A stretch of 64,000 nucleotides of DNA, taken from contig NZ_NHOT01000010.1 in NCBI RefSeq assembly GCF_002197755.1, positions 1 to 64,000 on the forward strand, written 5' to 3'. Numbering within the stretch: position 1 is the stretch's first letter; each line of letters opens with the position of its first letter. Of the stretch, positions 16,710 to 25,903 are shown in pieces. The stretch comes from Pedobacter sp. AJM. Its GTDB lineage: Bacteria; Bacteroidota; Bacteroidia; Sphingobacteriales; Sphingobacteriaceae. The notes under the pieces were generated by a model. It did not search any database. It had not been told where the DNA came from and was given only the letters and a program-made list of their open reading frames with translations. The translations under genes were made by a program, and so were the position numbers.

Positions 16710-17444
16710 ATGAAAAACAAAATTTTATTGCTTTATGCCATAACGGCTATGCTATTGCTTTCGGCATGTAATGCTTACAAGAATGTACCTTACTTCCAGG
16801 ATCTGGACAAGAATAAGCAAAGTTCGGAGGACATTAAAAACTTTAGTCCGCTGACTATTCAAAAATCTGATATCCTGGGAATTACCGTTAGTAGCCTGAA
16901 TCCAAAGGCCTACAGCGATTCCAGCGCGAGGGTTTCGGGTTATCTGGTAGATCAACATGGTGAAATCAAATTGCCGCTCATTGGTAAAATTCCTGCAGCA
17001 GGTTTAACGACGGGTGTGCTGGCAGATCAGATACAGGAAAGATTGAAAACCTATTTAAGGGAACCTGCTGTAACAGTAAGAATGCTCAACTTTAAAGTAT
17101 CCGTAATGGGAGATGTTTTAAAACCGGATGTATATAAGATTGTGAGCGAGCGCGTAACCGTTACGGAAGCTTTAACAATGGCAGGTGATTTAAACATCAC
17201 GGCTAAAAGAAAAAATATTCTGCTCATCAGAGAAGTTGATGGTAAAAGAGAATTTATTCCGATAGATATTACTTCGGCAAAGCTTTTTACCTCTCCATAT
17301 TATTATCTAAAGAATAACGATGTTCTTTATGTACAACCAGACAAAACTAAATATGCATCAGTAGACGGAGGTTACCGGACAGTTAGTCTGGTACTTTCGG
17401 CACTGTCTATCGTTGCAATCGTTCTTTCGAATTCATTAAGATAA
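16710..17444 (+). CDS. Polysaccharide export lipoprotein (Wza/BexD-like)
   Basis: 244 residues. Signal peptide with lipobox LLLSAC, lipidated Cys20. The Poly_export domain covers about residues 45-140 (SDILGITVSSLNP ... GEIKLPLIGKIPAAGLT), followed by an SLBB-like domain (VSVMGDVLKPDVYKI, 132-220). The C-terminal stretch SLVLSALSIVAIVLSNSLR is the amphipathic or membrane helix that in Wza makes the outer-membrane pore. First gene of the exopolysaccharide operon; three bases separate its stop from the Wzc-like gene, and the two products form the export channel. Confidence 0.93.
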   Translation: MKNKILLLYAITAMLLLSACNAYKNVPYFQDLDKNKQSSEDIKNFSPLTIQKSDILGITVSSLNPKAYSDSSARVSGYLVDQHGEIKLPLIGKIPAAGLTTGVLADQIQERLKTYLREPAVTVRMLNFKVSVMGDVLKPDVYKIVSERVTVTEALTMAGDLNITAKRKNILLIREVDGKREFIPIDITSAKLFTSPYYYLKNNDVLYVQPDKTKYASVDGGYRTVSLVLSALSIVAIVLSNSLR

Positions 17445-17447
17445 GCC

Positions 17448-19808
17448 ATGAAAAATAACAATGAACAATTTATTTATACTCCATTTGTAGAGCAGGCGGA
17501 GGTAAGGCAAAATAAAATATCAGGTGTGGTAAACAACTTACTTTATCACTGGCCATTGGTTATCTTAAGTTTAATCGTTGCTATCATACTGGCATTTGTT
17601 TACATCAGCTCAACCAATTCGGTTTATAATGTAAAAGCTAAAATTTCGATTAACGACAATAAGAATAAGGAAACGAATGTAAAGGAAGCCGCTATGGAAC
17701 AGCTCTCTCTCTCTACAGGGAGTAAACTGGTGGAAAGTGAGGTTGAAATTATTAAATCACGTCCTTTAATCAGAAATGTAGTTGACTCTTTGCAGCTTTG
17801 GGTAAATTATAGCATTAAGCAAAGCCTTAAAACAGTTGATATTTATACTTCTTCACCATTCCGTTTGCAATTGATTAAGCCTAAAACAGCTTTATTCACA
17901 CAGAATTTTGAGGTTGAAATTATTGATGGGAAGCAATTTAAGATCATGCATAATGAGGAAGAAATCACTGGTCATTTTGGCAAACCTGTAAAAACAAGTT
18001 TCGGGAATTTTACTTTACTAGCCACTGATAAGTTAAAAAATTATCAGGGTGAAACCGTTAAGGTAGATATTGTGCCGTTGGAAACAGCGGTTACCGCCTA
18101 TCAGGAAAAAATATCAACCAGCTTCAATAAAACAGCTCCTATGGTTGAGCTTAATATCGAAGATCAGGTGCCATTGAGGGGAATCAGGACATTAAACACC
18201 TTAATTAGTGTATACAAAAGCTCTAATATTCAAAATAAGAATAAGGAAACGCTTACTACTTTAAAGTTCATCGATGACCGGCTGGCATCTTTACGTGGCG
18301 AATTATCACAGGCAGAGAAAACGGTTGAAGGTTATAAAAGTAGCGTAGGCTTAACTGATATTTCTGCTAAAAGTCAGTATTACTTAGATAATGCCCAATC
18401 AAATGACGGAAAACTTGGTGCCGTAAGCGTTCAGTTGAATATTATCAATGGCATTGAGCGTTATGTAAATTCTGAAAAGAATGCTTCGAGCCCACCGGCA
18501 ACGATTGGGATAGAAGATCCGGGATTGGTGGCCCTGGTAGGGAAATTAAGTGCCTTACTATTGGAGAAAGACCAGTTATTGGCTACTGCTCCTGAAAGTA
18601 ACCCGATATTTTATCCGCTTAACTCTCAGATTAAAAGTACCAAAGCGGCAATAAAAAGTTCAATTAGTAATATCAAATCCTCTCTTGTATCGACCAATCG
18701 CGAATTGCGGAAGATTAGCTCCGGTTTTGAAAGTTCAATTAAAGATATTCCGGTGCAGGAGCGACAGTATGTGAGTTTCAAACGCCAAATGGATATTAAA
18801 CAAGGGCTTTATATTTATCTTTTGCAAAAAAGAGAAGAGGTGGCGCTGAGTTATGCATCAACCCTTAAGGATGCACGGATTGTAGAAAATGCCTATGCCG
18901 GAAAACCTGAATCGAAGAAAAAGGGACCTTTAACCATAGCCATCTTGCTCGGCATGATTTTTCCGGTGGGCTTATTGTCTTTCAGAAAAAACCTGAGGAA
19001 TAGAATTTTAACAGTGAATGATATTCAGTTGGGTACATCGGTACCTGTTATTGCTGAATTGATTCATGAAAGCGGTAAGAATGAACTGGTGATGTTGAAG
19101 AAAGGGGCTTTTGCCATTACGGAGCAGATCAGGAACCTGCGAACCAATATTTTACAACAAACCAGTGCTTCCAGTAACCAGGTTATTCTGTTTGGTTCGA
19201 GCGTTGCCGGTGAGGGAAAAAGTTTTGTCGCCAGCAATTTTGCCTTGTCATTAGCGGCCACTGGTAAGAAAACCATTATTCTTGAATTGGACCTTCGAAA
19301 GCCACGGATTGCAAAAATATTCAGGGCTAAAAATTCATCTCTTGGCTTGAGCAGCTTTTTGGAAGGTAAAGCCGCTTTGAATGCCATTATTGAGCCTTCC
19401 GTTTTTAATGAGAATCTATCTATTATAGGAGCAGGACCAATTCCGTTGCATCCGTCTGAATTGTTAGAGGGTGGCCGGATGGCTGATTTAATTTCGCAGT
19501 TGAGCGCAGAATATGATCATATCATCATCGATTCGCCGCCTATGCACCTGGTAACCGATGGGTTAATTCTGTCGCAGTTTGCAGATGTATGTTTGTATAT
19601 GGTGAGGCATAATCACACGGCCAAATCAGAACTCAGTTTTATTGAGAAACTGTACCAGGAAGAGAAAGTCAAAAATATGTTTATCGTTTTTAACGGCATT
19701 TACATGGATAGCAGATATGGTTATGCATTGGATTATGGTTACTATAGCGAGAAAAGCAATAAGAATCTGGTTTCAGGTGCCTTTACAGATCTTGCCTTAA
19801 GATTCTAA
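17448..19808 (+). CDS. Wzc-like chain-length regulator with bacterial tyrosine kinase domain
   Basis: 786 residues. Wzz-type periplasmic part between TM helices near residues 34-54 and 494-511, with long coiled regions (about 265-450). The cytoplasmic BY-kinase domain has Walker A SSVAGEGKS (584-592; most family members have Pro for the Val-Ala step), A' ILELDLRKP (611-619) and Walker B HIIIDSPP (691-698). The tail carries a tyrosine cluster (Tyr752, 757, 759, 763, 765, 766), the usual autophosphorylation sites. Controls assembly and export of the polymer with the Wza-like protein. No cognate tyrosine phosphatase gene is in the window. Confidence 0.95.
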   Translation: MKNNNEQFIYTPFVEQAEVRQNKISGVVNNLLYHWPLVILSLIVAIILAFVYISSTNSVYNVKAKISINDNKNKETNVKEAAMEQLSLSTGSKLVESEVEIIKSRPLIRNVVDSLQLWVNYSIKQSLKTVDIYTSSPFRLQLIKPKTALFTQNFEVEIIDGKQFKIMHNEEEITGHFGKPVKTSFGNFTLLATDKLKNYQGETVKVDIVPLETAVTAYQEKISTSFNKTAPMVELNIEDQVPLRGIRTLNTLISVYKSSNIQNKNKETLTTLKFIDDRLASLRGELSQAEKTVEGYKSSVGLTDISAKSQYYLDNAQSNDGKLGAVSVQLNIINGIERYVNSEKNASSPPATIGIEDPGLVALVGKLSALLLEKDQLLATAPESNPIFYPLNSQIKSTKAAIKSSISNIKSSLVSTNRELRKISSGFESSIKDIPVQERQYVSFKRQMDIKQGLYIYLLQKREEVALSYASTLKDARIVENAYAGKPESKKKGPLTIAILLGMIFPVGLLSFRKNLRNRILTVNDIQLGTSVPVIAELIHESGKNELVMLKKGAFAITEQIRNLRTNILQQTSASSNQVILFGSSVAGEGKSFVASNFALSLAATGKKTIILELDLRKPRIAKIFRAKNSSLGLSSFLEGKAALNAIIEPSVFNENLSIIGAGPIPLHPSELLEGGRMADLISQLSAEYDHIIIDSPPMHLVTDGLILSQFADVCLYMVRHNHTAKSELSFIEKLYQEEKVKNMFIVFNGIYMDSRYGYALDYGYYSEKSNKNLVSGAFTDLALRF

Positions 19809-19845
19809 TCTTTATATCCATTCCACTTTAATTATAAGCTATTTC

Positions 19846-21369
19846 ATGTCCGCTTCAAAAAGAATTCTTTCCGGAACCATCGCGTCCTGGGTACAAATCG
19901 CAGTGGCTATGCTGGCGCAAATATTACTGGTGCCCTTATATTTAAGTTACTGGGATGCATCTACCTATGGGTTATGGCTTGCGGTGTTATCTTTTTCAAG
20001 CTTACTCAGTGCCTTCGATCTGGGTTTTCAGGAGTATATGGCCTATGAGTTTTTGAAGCTGGGCAGCCGGGTGCCAAAGAAGATAAGTAAATTACTTTCT
20101 TCGGGTATGATGGTGGCCATCATTTTAGGCCTGATTCAGATCATTGTGGTCTTGCTGATTTACTGGCTGGATATTCTGCCTATGATTTTTAAAGATCTCG
20201 GATCGGCATTAAGGGCAAAGGCCATACAGGCTTTTTATATCCTGTTGATTCAGTCGATCATCTGGCTGCTTTGCAACACGGTTGGTGGTTTATTAAACCG
20301 GATCATGGCTACTTTCGGCTATTACCCCCGGATGGCATGGTGGAGTGTACTTACCAATACCGTTTTGTTGCTATCACCAGCCATTTCAGTTGTTTTTGGC
20401 GCTAATCTCTTAACCGCGGGAATGGTCATGGCCATTGCCAAAGTGGCTTTTGATCTTCCTGTTTGGTTTGATATGCTGAAGCTGTTGAAGAAACACCATG
20501 TAAAAGTGATCAGGCCATCTGTTGCATTGGGATGGACCAGTTTTAAGAAATCTACCAATCTTTCCGTAACCGGATTTTTGGAAAATGTTCGTCAGCAGGG
20601 CGCAAGACTAATCATGTCGCCCATTATGGGGGCTACTGGTATCGCGGTATTTTCGACCATCAGAACCGGATCTAATGTAGCATTGCAAGGTTTAAGAACG
20701 ATTATTAATCCACTGATGCCTGAGCTCATGAATTTTTTGCATCAACGCGATCAGGAAAAAACAGAAGTGGCATTTAGTACATTGTGGTTAGTGACCATCG
20801 CCATCATTGCGCCGTGTTTACTTGTGGTTCAAACTTTTATCCCACTAATTTACAACGCCTGGACAAGGGGCAAGCTGAGTTTTGATCCCTGGTTATTTGC
20901 CTTGCTTTCAATAGGAGTACTGGTTTATGCATTATCCCAACCCAGTATTGCTGTGGTGAAAGGCAATAATTTATTGAAACCACAACTGATGATTTCTATA
21001 ATGAGTGCAGTTATTGCTGTAGTCGGAATCTTAATCCTGGTTCCGGTATTGGGCATCAAAGGTGCTGGTATGGCTTTGCTGCTGTCAGAAATTGCGGCAT
21101 CAGTGGCTTTTACAAAAATTGCGGAGAAGTGGTTAATCAATGCTGGTTTGGAATGGCCTCATCAGGGTTTTAATGTAGCCCTATTATCGGTAGCATTTAC
21201 CAGTATTGGGGTTGTATTGATGATTATTTTACCAAATGATGAACATTTAATTCTCACCATAGCTTTATTGCTATTGGCCTTTAACCTTTATCGGTACTGG
21301 TTAACTTTACCACAATTAGCGGTCATCAAGGCGAAAGCCATTTTAAATGTTTTCGGACATAAAAACTAA
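19846..21369 (+). CDS. Polysaccharide flippase (Wzx-like, MOP superfamily)
   Basis: 507 residues with about 12-14 membrane helices over the whole length and no soluble domain. N-terminus KRILSGTIASWVQIAVAMLAQILLVPLYLSYWDASTYGLWLAVLSF is typical of lipid-linked oligosaccharide flippases (RfbX/PST). It should move the undecaprenyl-linked repeat unit across the inner membrane for Wzy polymerisation. It sits 37 bp after the Wzc-like gene and 8 bp before the probable polymerase gene, in the order expected for a Wzy-dependent pathway. Confidence 0.9.
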   Translation: MSASKRILSGTIASWVQIAVAMLAQILLVPLYLSYWDASTYGLWLAVLSFSSLLSAFDLGFQEYMAYEFLKLGSRVPKKISKLLSSGMMVAIILGLIQIIVVLLIYWLDILPMIFKDLGSALRAKAIQAFYILLIQSIIWLLCNTVGGLLNRIMATFGYYPRMAWWSVLTNTVLLLSPAISVVFGANLLTAGMVMAIAKVAFDLPVWFDMLKLLKKHHVKVIRPSVALGWTSFKKSTNLSVTGFLENVRQQGARLIMSPIMGATGIAVFSTIRTGSNVALQGLRTIINPLMPELMNFLHQRDQEKTEVAFSTLWLVTIAIIAPCLLVVQTFIPLIYNAWTRGKLSFDPWLFALLSIGVLVYALSQPSIAVVKGNNLLKPQLMISIMSAVIAVVGILILVPVLGIKGAGMALLLSEIAASVAFTKIAEKWLINAGLEWPHQGFNVALLSVAFTSIGVVLMIILPNDEHLILTIALLLLAFNLYRYWLTLPQLAVIKAKAILNVFGHKN

Positions 21370-21377
21370 ACCATATC

Positions 21378-23018
21378 ATGAATATTCCGGCATATCAAAA
21401 AGATAAATCCTATTCAAACAGGAAAACCATACCCTTGGTTAAAGTGATGGTGGGCTCCACATTTTTGGGGCAGGCCAAATTTTATTCGAGGGTAATCCTG
21501 CTTATTGCCTTGTTTTTTCAGTGTTATTTCTTCTGGACCACTGATAACATTATTGCCATCGCGAATATTGCGATTGTGTGGTTAATCGTAACAGAGTTTA
21601 TCATTACGGATGATATGATCAGGAAATATCCGTTATCGTTATTTATTGTCATCGGCTTTGCTTCCACACAGTTTTATTTCCCTTTGCTGTTTACTTCACT
21701 GGAATTTAAACCCGTGGTTTATAATTTAGAAAAACCGCAGGATGTTTTTTTTCATGCGAGCCTGGTATTAATTGTACTGTTCATCGCACATTATATTTAC
21801 CGCTGGCTGCCTTTGCAAAGAGATCGGGAATCTTCTATTTTAAAGCGACTTGGTTTTTTTGAAACCCCACAGAATTTACAATTGTGGATTATGGGATTAA
21901 TTGGTTTTCTGGCCAATATTTATGTCTTGGTTTTTAATCAGTCTTTAGCTACAGAAATCAGTGGTGATGCTTCCGGAAAAGCCATTCAGGCACTTTTTCC
22001 CTTTGCCTATGCACCCTACTTTATTCCTTTTAAAGGCTTGTTTGGTGGCGTGGGAAAGGTTAAAAAATCTACCATTTATCTTTTGGTTGGCTTTACGGTT
22101 ATGCTGTTCATCGTAAGTATTGCGAGGAATAGCCGTGGTGTGTTCATGATCGGTTTCGCATCTATTGGTTTCGCTTATTTTTTAGGCTTGCTCATCGGTA
22201 TTTTTCGCATTCCTAAAGTGAATTATAAAATAGTTGTTCTGGCGATTTTTGGAATCTGGTTTGTTAACGGCCCGCTTGGAAATTTAGGAACAGCCATGTT
22301 GCTTGTTCGCGCTGAACGTTCAGACATCAGTAAAAAGGAACTGATTGAGAAAACCTGGGTGGCGATGAAAGATGATCGGGCCATTGCTTTGCGCCGTTTA
22401 GAAGACAGACAGCTGGAAAGCGACTGGGATGAACGTTACCTCGACAATGCATTTGCCTCTCGTTTTGCCACGATCAAGTACAGCGACGCCAGCCTGGTGC
22501 AGGCAGAAAAAGTGGGTGAAAATAACCCGCAGATGCGATCACATACCATCAATTACGTATGGGGTGCGCTTCCTGATCCTGTACTTCGGGTAATTAAACC
22601 CGAAATTGATAAAGAAAGTTTATATGCCCAATCATTCGGCGATTACATTTATAATCTGGCTGGTGCAGGTAATTCAACCTTTGGTGGTTACCGGTTAGGA
22701 AATATGTCAGGCACGGGCATGGCAGCATTTGGATATTGGTACCTGGTTATTCTGGGGGTAGTGATGATTCCGGTATTTATGCTGTTTGATAAATTTATCA
22801 TCAAAGGGACTTTAAAATACAGGCTTCACGGCCAGGTGGAACACAATATTATATTTAGTGTTTGTGGTTTACTGGCGCTGACTTCTATTTTTCAGTACCT
22901 GCCCACAGAAAGCGTTGCCGGGCCATTTACTTTTTTAATCAGGGGATATATCCAAAGCCTGTTTCTATATTTTATCCTGTTTAAATTTTCTGGTTTATTC
23001 GTTAAATCCAGCAAATAA
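21378..23018 (+). CDS. Multi-pass membrane protein, probable polysaccharide polymerase (Wzy-like)
   Basis: 546 residues, roughly 11-13 membrane helices, with one large hydrophilic loop at about 310-430 (SDISKKELIEKTWVAMKDDRAIALRRLEDRQLE and what follows). Topology with a single large loop is what Wzy/O-antigen polymerases show; sequence motifs for the family are weak, as usual. Its place directly after the flippase in a locus that otherwise lacks a polymerase is the main support. The product would join repeat units at the periplasmic face. An alternative is a different membrane component of the export machinery. Confidence 0.7.
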   Translation: MNIPAYQKDKSYSNRKTIPLVKVMVGSTFLGQAKFYSRVILLIALFFQCYFFWTTDNIIAIANIAIVWLIVTEFIITDDMIRKYPLSLFIVIGFASTQFYFPLLFTSLEFKPVVYNLEKPQDVFFHASLVLIVLFIAHYIYRWLPLQRDRESSILKRLGFFETPQNLQLWIMGLIGFLANIYVLVFNQSLATEISGDASGKAIQALFPFAYAPYFIPFKGLFGGVGKVKKSTIYLLVGFTVMLFIVSIARNSRGVFMIGFASIGFAYFLGLLIGIFRIPKVNYKIVVLAIFGIWFVNGPLGNLGTAMLLVRAERSDISKKELIEKTWVAMKDDRAIALRRLEDRQLESDWDERYLDNAFASRFATIKYSDASLVQAEKVGENNPQMRSHTINYVWGALPDPVLRVIKPEIDKESLYAQSFGDYIYNLAGAGNSTFGGYRLGNMSGTGMAAFGYWYLVILGVVMIPVFMLFDKFIIKGTLKYRLHGQVEHNIIFSVCGLLALTSIFQYLPTESVAGPFTFLIRGYIQSLFLYFILFKFSGLFVKSSK

Positions 23019-23065
23019 ACAGCCTGATTTTATCCTCAATCATCCTCAAATTTTAACCGCAGGGA

Positions 23066-24115
23066 ATGCTTAATATTTTATATTTCGGTGATCATCGCCA
23101 TTTTTCTACCGCATTTCATCGTGCTAAGGCATTAGAAAGACTTGGTCATCATATCATTGGCTATCATAATCCGGAAGAAACCTTACCAGGGTATTTTAAA
23201 TCTGCCGTAATAAGTGCCATCAATTTTCGGAGTGGCTATCGTTTATTGCAGGGGCATGTGCAGCGGGATCTGGAAAAAATTGTTCAATCGGGCATCAAAC
23301 CAGATGTGGTTTGGGTAGATAACGGTGAATTTTTCGGAAAGAAATGCCTTCTGATTTTGAAAAAGTTTAATTGCCCAATCATCCTGTACAGCATTGATGA
23401 TCCTACGGGAAAAAGAGATGGGCGACGGTTTGATAGTTTCTTATCCGCGATAAAATTATACGATTTAATTGCTGTAGTGAGAAAAGAAACGGAAGAAGAA
23501 TGCAAATCACTTGGTGCTAAACAAGTGCTGAGGGTAATGAGAAGCTATGATGAAATAGCACATGCGCCTTATGAGGATATAGCTGAAATACCATTGGATT
23601 TTAAATCAGATGTAGCATTTATTGGCACCTGGATGCGCAATGAAAACCGGGATGAATTCATAAAGGTTTTAATTGATGCCGGGATTTCTGTTTCCATTTG
23701 GGGCGATAGATGGCCAAAGAGCCCGCATTTTGAACTGCTGAAACCTTATTACCGGGGACCAAACCTGGGTGGTAAAGATTATATCGCAGCCATACAAGGT
23801 GCAAAGATATGTTTGGGTCTGCTCTCTAAAGGAAACCGGGATTTACATACCACCCGATCTATGGAAGTACCTTATGCGGGAGGTTTACTTTGTGCCGAAC
23901 GCACCAGCGAACATACCGATCTTTACGATGATGGTACGGAAGCTGTTTTTTGGAATGATGCCTATGAATGTGCCACACTTTGTAAAAAGCTGCTGGCAGG
24001 AAACGAACTGATGAATATTAAGAACGCCGGAATGAAGAAAGTACGTCACCTTAAATTAGGGAACGAAGATATCTGTAAACAGATCCTTGAAAAAGGATTG
24101 TCCATCGCGATTTAA
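23066..24115 (+). CDS. CgeB-like glycosyltransferase, copy 1 of a tandem pair
   Basis: 349 residues, soluble, GT-B-like. N-terminal MLNILYFGDHRHFSTAFHRAKALERLGH, a DNGEFFGKKCL and YSIDDPTGKRDG segment in the first half, and a C-terminal donor-binding half with DVAFIGTWMRNENRDEF and SMEVPYAGGLLCAERT. This is the pattern of the CgeB/DUF3880-type glycosyltransferases. Donor and acceptor unknown. The next gene (24273-25319) is a paralogue: the N-terminal halves are about two-thirds identical, the C-terminal halves nearly identical at DNA level. Confidence 0.85.
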   Translation: MLNILYFGDHRHFSTAFHRAKALERLGHHIIGYHNPEETLPGYFKSAVISAINFRSGYRLLQGHVQRDLEKIVQSGIKPDVVWVDNGEFFGKKCLLILKKFNCPIILYSIDDPTGKRDGRRFDSFLSAIKLYDLIAVVRKETEEECKSLGAKQVLRVMRSYDEIAHAPYEDIAEIPLDFKSDVAFIGTWMRNENRDEFIKVLIDAGISVSIWGDRWPKSPHFELLKPYYRGPNLGGKDYIAAIQGAKICLGLLSKGNRDLHTTRSMEVPYAGGLLCAERTSEHTDLYDDGTEAVFWNDAYECATLCKKLLAGNELMNIKNAGMKKVRHLKLGNEDICKQILEKGLSIAI

Positions 24116-24272
24116 TTTCTGTCTTTGCAGTTCGCTGCTTTTAATAATCTCAAAGTATCCGTCACATGGAAGAGATGGCAAAACTTCACATTCCTAATGA
24201 TAAACATTTAAAAGTTGATGGTTAAAACCATTTGAAGGTTAATGATTTTTCAAACTTATTTTGAATCATGTC

Positions 24273-25319
24273 ATGCTTAACATATTATATTTCGGTGATA
24301 ACTGGAATTTCTCTACCGCTTACCACCGTGCAAAGGCTTTAGAAAGAATAGGGCATCAGGTAATACATTACCATGCAGCAGAACATTTTCCGGAATTTTT
24401 TAAGTCTTCAATTATGAAGGCTATTAATTTCCGGAGTGGTTATCGCCTCGTTCAGCCTTCGGTTCAGCGTAAATTAAAAGAGATTTTACATTCCGGCATC
24501 AAGCCTGATGTAATTTGGGTAGATAATGGTGAATTTTTTGGCAGGAAATGTCTTCAGATTCTGAAGCAATTTAATTGTCCGGTGATACTGTACAGTATTG
24601 ATGATCCGACAGGAAAAAGAGACGGACATCGATTTGATCGTTTGCTTAGTGCAGTGAAATTATACGATGTTATTGCGGTGGTAAGAGGCCAGGCTGCCGA
24701 AGAATTTAAAGCCCTTGGTGCCAAAAAGATAATCAAAGTAATGATGGGTTATGATGAAGTGGCACATGCCCCCTACCTGCATAAAGATGAGATCCCTGCG
24801 GGATTTAAATCTGATGTTGCATTTATTGGTACCTGGATGCGCAATGAAAACCGGGATGAATTTATAAAGGTTTTAATTGATGCCGGGATTTCTGTTTCCA
24901 TTTGGGGTGATCGATGGCCAAAGAGTCGGTATTTTAAATTGCTGAAACCCTATTACCGGGGACCAAACCTGGGTGGTAAAGATTATATCGCAGCCATACA
25001 AGGGGCAAAGATGTGTTTAGGTCTGCTCTCTAAAGGAAACCGGGATTTACATACCACCCGATCTATGGAAGTACCTTATGCGGGAGGCTTACTTTGTGCC
25101 GAACGCACCAGCGATCATACAAAACTTTACGTGGATGGTCTAGAAGCTGTTTTTTGGAATGACGCCTATGAATGTGCTTCCATTTGTAAAAAGCTGCTGG
25201 CAGGAAACGAACTGATAAATATTAAGAACGCCGGAATGAAGAAAGTACGCCACCTTAAATTAGGGAACGAAGATATCTGTAAACACATCCTTGAAAAAGG
25301 ATTATCAAATACGAATTAA
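24273..25319 (+). CDS. CgeB-like glycosyltransferase, copy 2 of a tandem pair
   Basis: 348 residues from the ATG at 24273; the frame continues upstream to a TTG at 24261, but the paralogue starts at the matching MLNILYFGD. Same fold and motifs as the gene at 23066 (DNGEFFGRKCL, YSIDDPTGKRDG, DVAFIGTWMRNENRDEF). The two genes share long exact DNA runs from about 24820 to 25290, including 65 bases without a change around 25027-25091, while their 5' halves differ in about a quarter of positions. The divergent halves should recognise different acceptors. Gap to copy 1 is 157 bp with a small ATGGTT/AACCAT hairpin. Confidence 0.85.
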   Translation: MLNILYFGDNWNFSTAYHRAKALERIGHQVIHYHAAEHFPEFFKSSIMKAINFRSGYRLVQPSVQRKLKEILHSGIKPDVIWVDNGEFFGRKCLQILKQFNCPVILYSIDDPTGKRDGHRFDRLLSAVKLYDVIAVVRGQAAEEFKALGAKKIIKVMMGYDEVAHAPYLHKDEIPAGFKSDVAFIGTWMRNENRDEFIKVLIDAGISVSIWGDRWPKSRYFKLLKPYYRGPNLGGKDYIAAIQGAKMCLGLLSKGNRDLHTTRSMEVPYAGGLLCAERTSDHTKLYVDGLEAVFWNDAYECASICKKLLAGNELINIKNAGMKKVRHLKLGNEDICKHILEKGLSNTN

Positions 25320-25331
25320 CTGCTCAATGAT

Positions 25332-25883
25332 ATGCTCAATGAAAGGGATAAACAAAGGCAAAGGCGACACCGCAAACGGTTTGAAGCCCGGATAGATGCC
25401 TCGGCAATGGTCATTGCAATCAATAGCTATTGCTTAAAACCAGCATTACTGAACATGATTCTTGCTATGCTGGGAGAACTGCCCGACCGTATCCGGTCAA
25501 GAATTCACCTGTATGGAATTGATCACGGAGAGGAAGATAATCTGTTTAAAGATCTCGACTTTAAGTCATACACAAAATATGGAGTGCCATTTCATCATGC
25601 TGGTCTGGATGGACAAGAGGATTTATCAGCGCATTATGCAGCGATTGACGTACTTATTGTTGCTGAAGATAATGAACCTGGTTTAAATGCCATGAGATTT
25701 GCACTATCTGCAGGTTGCTCAGTCATTACAAAAAGTAAAATTGCTGATAAAATTAACCTCCATATCAAAGATCGTTTAAAGGTTATAGACCAGCCATGTG
25801 CCCTGGCACTTTCCGGTCATATTGCGGCACTTGCTTCAAAAAGAAGAAAATTTGATTGCGCCTTAGCCAGTGCGGTCATCTAA
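25332..25883 (+). CDS. Half-length glycosyltransferase-like protein, probably degenerate
   Basis: 183 residues, about half a GT-B enzyme. Only the C-terminal donor-binding half is recognisable: AAIDVLIVAEDNEPGLNAMRFALSAGCSVIT aligns with the usual EGFGxxxxEAMAxGxPVI segment of GT4 enzymes. The first Glu is kept (EPG) but the second Glu of the E-x7-E motif is replaced by Phe, and no N-terminal acceptor domain exists. The N-terminus is very basic (RDKQRQRRHRKRFEAR). It lies 12 bp after copy 2 of the CgeB-like pair. It could be a remnant, or a non-catalytic partner of a neighbouring transferase. The frame is intact. Confidence 0.65.
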   Translation: MLNERDKQRQRRHRKRFEARIDASAMVIAINSYCLKPALLNMILAMLGELPDRIRSRIHLYGIDHGEEDNLFKDLDFKSYTKYGVPFHHAGLDGQEDLSAHYAAIDVLIVAEDNEPGLNAMRFALSAGCSVITKSKIADKINLHIKDRLKVIDQPCALALSGHIAALASKRRKFDCALASAVI

Positions 25884-25903
25884 GTCTTCCTTAAATTAAT
25901 TAT

